From Clostridia bacterium (lineage in GTDB: Bacteria; Bacillota; Clostridia; Oscillospirales; CAG-272), in assembly GCA_017504405.1 (NCBI GenBank), contig JAFVRG010000003.1, forward strand, positions 1 through 59,724: a stretch of 59,724 bases of DNA. Reading direction: 5' to 3'. This document shows, in pieces, positions 57,451-59,724 of the stretch. The notes beneath the pieces were generated by a model, which was not told the origin of the DNA, made no database searches, and was given only the letters and a program-made list of their open reading frames with translations. Positions within the stretch are counted from its first letter, which is position 1. Each line of letters opens with the position of its first letter. The translations under genes were made by a program, and so were the position numbers.

Positions 57451-59724
57451 TTAATTATTGTTAGCTGAACAAAGTGCAATGATTTCATTAATAGGAATAA
57501 CATTGTTTCCTACCCCAAATGACACCCTATAATCATCAAGATTGTTCACAGCGTCATATATAGTCAAATCATTTATGTTAGGAACAATGAAACTATCAAT
57601 AACATCCTCCTTTACAGCGTTAAGAACCTGAAGCAGGGTTCCTGGCCAGCCGTACATAAAACTACAAGCTGATTCCAAAACGCTACCAAGGGATTCATCC
57701 ATATAGTTGTCTTCTAAATAATTCCTTGCAAATGTGGCTGCTACACCATTTGCCGTTCCAACAAATGAGCCAGAATGAAACATTGCCTGATAAACCTCAA
57801 TTGTTGTTTCGATAGCGTTAATTACTTCACCGAATATTCCTTCGAGAACAAGGGAGAATATAGTTTCCCATAAATTATCCCAACTCAAGATGTTATGCTT
57901 TCCGAATAAAACTTCTGCACAAGAATAGACATTCTCTCTATTAGTAACATTGTAAGGATGAACATAGTTTATATGTCCATTTACGTAAGTGAAGTAAAAC
58001 TGATCCTCTCGAGGATTAAATATTGCTTTGTAAATGTTGTCCTTAAATGTCAGCCAATCAACCAATTCCCAATCATCGTTTTCTGAATCATCATCGTATT
58101 GACTATTTAGATAATAATTTTTAACGACATATTCAACACCAAGAGGATCGAGTAGATAAATGAAGGCTAATTGTTTTTCTGTAAACCTTTGACTACTATT
58201 ATACAAAAATCTTCTTTCGTGCTCATATAGAAGGTGCTGATACTTAGGATTTCTCATTCCTTCAATTATGTCTGATTGATTTTCAGGAAGCGACATATCA
58301 CAGCCTATGCTTTTCCAGACCTTTCCGTCCTCAAAAACGATGTTGAAATATACGGTATCGCCAATTTGCTCTCGAACAACGTTTGCCCTATCTCTCGAAT
58401 CAATCTCCACAGTGCAAGTTTCTGAGAAGCCCCCGTCCTGTGTTGTTACTGTAATAGTAACCACTCCGTCCTCAATTGCAGTTACAGTACCGTTTTCTTC
58501 ATCGATATGCACAGACCCAAAGGTGTCCCCTCTATCAGTTTCCCAATACAGCGTTTTGTTCGTTGCGTTTGAGGGGGTAATTGTTGGGATAAGGGTAAAG
58601 GATTCGTTCTTCTTCAACAAAACCTTTTCATGAGATAAGCTCAGGGATTGTACGTTAATATTCCTGACTGATACAGAGCATGACGCTTGAATGATGCTAT
58701 TATCAGCTGATGTTGCAAATATAGTTGCGTTACCGTGCGATTTGCCGGTTACAAGACCGGAAGAAGATACAGATGCTATATTAGGGTAATTACTATGCCA
58801 AATAACATCCTTATTTGTAGCTTCGTCGGGGGAAACCGTTGCAGTTATTCTTTGAGATGAGCCTACATAAATCTCCATATTTGTCGGAGAAACACTGATA
58901 GAATTCACGGGGATTGAATATTCGGCAGTGATATAAGGTGAGTAAGAATAGTCGTTTACTCCGAAAGCCATTACGTAACAGTTATCGTATCTTGTACCTC
59001 CAATAGATGTCATAATAGTGTTAGAGATCCCGAGATTGTATGCATCCGTTATGTCAATAGCAATCTCATACTGACCGGCATTCAAGGACATTATATCCGA
59101 GCCAACTGTAATCTGTGAATATGAATTTATAGGCTCTACAAGCTGAAGATTCAATGTCATAGATGCAACGTTACCCGCAATAGACAGCTCCTGAGTTATC
59201 ACAGACTTATTTATAGTGAAATTCGTTCTGTAAATGTCTCCCATATAGCTTCCGGCATATATCCATCCGTATTCGTTGTATGGAACATTAGGAGTATCGA
59301 CACAATAGCTTGAATAAGTTAGAAACGAAGAAAATCCTGAATATACAGTGGGGTCCACCGTAACGGGCAGGGTGGTGGCATCCCTGTTTATCCATTCGGC
59401 GGCGGCTATTACCTTAAAGGTATATTCGCCCTCTCCGTTTTCCTTTAGCTCGTAATGAACGTCGGTGCTGGTATCGCCCTTTGCGTCGAACATAAAGGGG
59501 GCGGGGATTTTGAATTTTACGTCCTCGGCACTTTCGTCGGCATAGAAGCCTATTTCCTTTTTATCCTCGGACAGTTTTGCGGTGAGGCCATGAGAATTTA
59601 CCTTAAAGGTGTATTCGTATTCATCACACTTTTCCTTTATTATAATATTCTCCTTGACACTCTCGCCTACAAAGCCGTACTCAATATCGGTTGCTTCGTC
59701 AACATCTCTGCAAACAGCCTTAGC
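57451..59724 (-). CDS. C-terminal part of a very large Big_2-domain surface protein (5' end outside the window)
   Basis: The frame is open to the window end (77 codons before the first ATG at 59493), so the N-terminus is missing. Visible parts in order: a strand-rich region with HYELKENGEGEYTFKVIAAAEWIN and TLPVTVDPTV, typical of large cell-wall proteins with RHS-like or DNRLRE segments; a beta domain with LNLQLVEPINSYSQITV; two Big_2 Ig-like domains (VNSISVSPTNMEIYVGSSQRITA; VQSLSLSHEKVLLKKNESFTL); and a ~300-residue C-terminal domain that I do not recognise, ending INEIIALCSANNN. No LPxTG anchor or SLH domain is seen at the C-terminus. It may be a polymorphic-toxin-type tip or an adhesin; neither is shown. 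Confidence 0.7.
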   Translation of the reverse strand, partial: AKAVCRDVDEATDIEYGFVGESVKENIIIKEKCDEYEYTFKVNSHGLTAKLSEDKKEIGFYADESAEDVKFKIPAPFMFDAKGDTSTDVHYELKENGEGEYTFKVIAAAEWINRDATTLPVTVDPTVYSGFSSFLTYSSYCVDTPNVPYNEYGWIYAGSYMGDIYRTNFTINKSVITQELSIAGNVASMTLNLQLVEPINSYSQITVGSDIMSLNAGQYEIAIDITDAYNLGISNTIMTSIGGTRYDNCYVMAFGVNDYSYSPYITAEYSIPVNSISVSPTNMEIYVGSSQRITATVSPDEATNKDVIWHSNYPNIASVSSSGLVTGKSHGNATIFATSADNSIIQASCSVSVRNINVQSLSLSHEKVLLKKNESFTLIPTITPSNATNKTLYWETDRGDTFGSVHIDEENGTVTAIEDGVVTITVTTQDGGFSETCTVEIDSRDRANVVREQIGDTVYFNIVFEDGKVWKSIGCDMSLPENQSDIIEGMRNPKYQHLLYEHERRFLYNSSQRFTEKQLAFIYLLDPLGVEYVVKNYYLNSQYDDDSENDDWELVDWLTFKDNIYKAIFNPREDQFYFTYVNGHINYVHPYNVTNRENVYSCAEVLFGKHNILSWDNLWETIFSLVLEGIFGEVINAIETTIEVYQAMFHSGSFVGTANGVAATFARNYLEDNYMDESLGSVLESACSFMYGWPGTLLQVLNAVKEDVIDSFIVPNINDLTIYDAVNNLDDYRVSFGVGNNVIPINEIIALCSANNN

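Overview
The window looks like a stretch of chromosome from an uncultured, probably gut-dwelling, spore-lineage Firmicute (Clostridia). The reasons are the ylxM-ffh-rpsP-khpA cluster, spoVG, a CsaB-type pyruvyl transferase, a two-gene SufC/SufB system, many lipoproteins, strong TTGACA-N17-TATAAT promoters and intrinsic terminators. The interior is close to balanced in base composition. The first ~4.5 kb is visibly more AT-rich and behaves as an accessory or rearranged segment.

Layout. 1-4.4 kb: a partial ORF, two ABC ATPase fragments joined tail to tail, an ECF-type sigma factor / membrane protein locus, and an IS481-like element bounded by 25-nt direct repeats. 4.5-6.3 kb: a leucine-rich-repeat (BspA-like) lipoprotein that seems to have lost its C-terminus, preceded by a structured leader, then an array of mini-hairpins. 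6.3-12.3 kb: a GH65 phosphorylase / beta-phosphoglucomutase pair, rsmA, tRNA-Thr, murC and spoVG. 12.3-17.4 kb: a GT4-CsaB fusion, a 65-residue Thr-rich lipoprotein and a luxS-mtnN-small ORF-SGNH hydrolase operon. 17.5-22.8 kb: tRNA-Arg, a second mini-hairpin array, a PlsC-like acyltransferase, a GT2 gene between 75-nt direct repeats, and a three-gene overlapping operon (GHMP kinase of galacturonokinase type, nucleotidyltransferase, UDP-glucuronate-4-epimerase-like). 23-33.2 kb: GH30, topB, a small Cys protein with a TIM-barrel isomerase, mscS, a MacB-like ABC exporter and sufCB. 33.2-39.3 kb: a beta-helix lipoprotein, an MFS transporter, TetR, a CDF metal exporter and tRNA-Gln. 39.5-48.5 kb: a DUF1538 membrane protein with two PII-like proteins, a giant Sel1-repeat protein, and cca-deoD-deoB. 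48.5-55.3 kb: two more LRR lipoproteins, rpsT, ylxM-ffh-rpsP-khpA and an orphan holin/XhlA-like pair. 55.4-59.7 kb: another lipoprotein, an IS200/IS605 element, and the C-terminal part of a very large Big_2-domain surface protein cut by the window end.

Main points for a second look. The best metabolic candidate is the operon at 19.8-22.8 kb, which reads as a complete uronic-acid salvage route (uronate to uronate-1-phosphate to UDP-uronate, with C4 epimerisation); the kinase carries the plant-type GAHxDH signature instead of the galactokinase GEHTDY. The best non-coding candidates are two arrays of short hairpins separated by near-constant spacers (6166-6267 and 17620-17709), and the ~150-nt leader of the first LRR lipoprotein, which starts exactly at the 5' arm of its closing stem and ends in a terminator-shaped hairpin. 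The DUF1538/PII pair is a likely undescribed signal-gated transporter. All functional calls come from reading motifs by eye; no database search was run.
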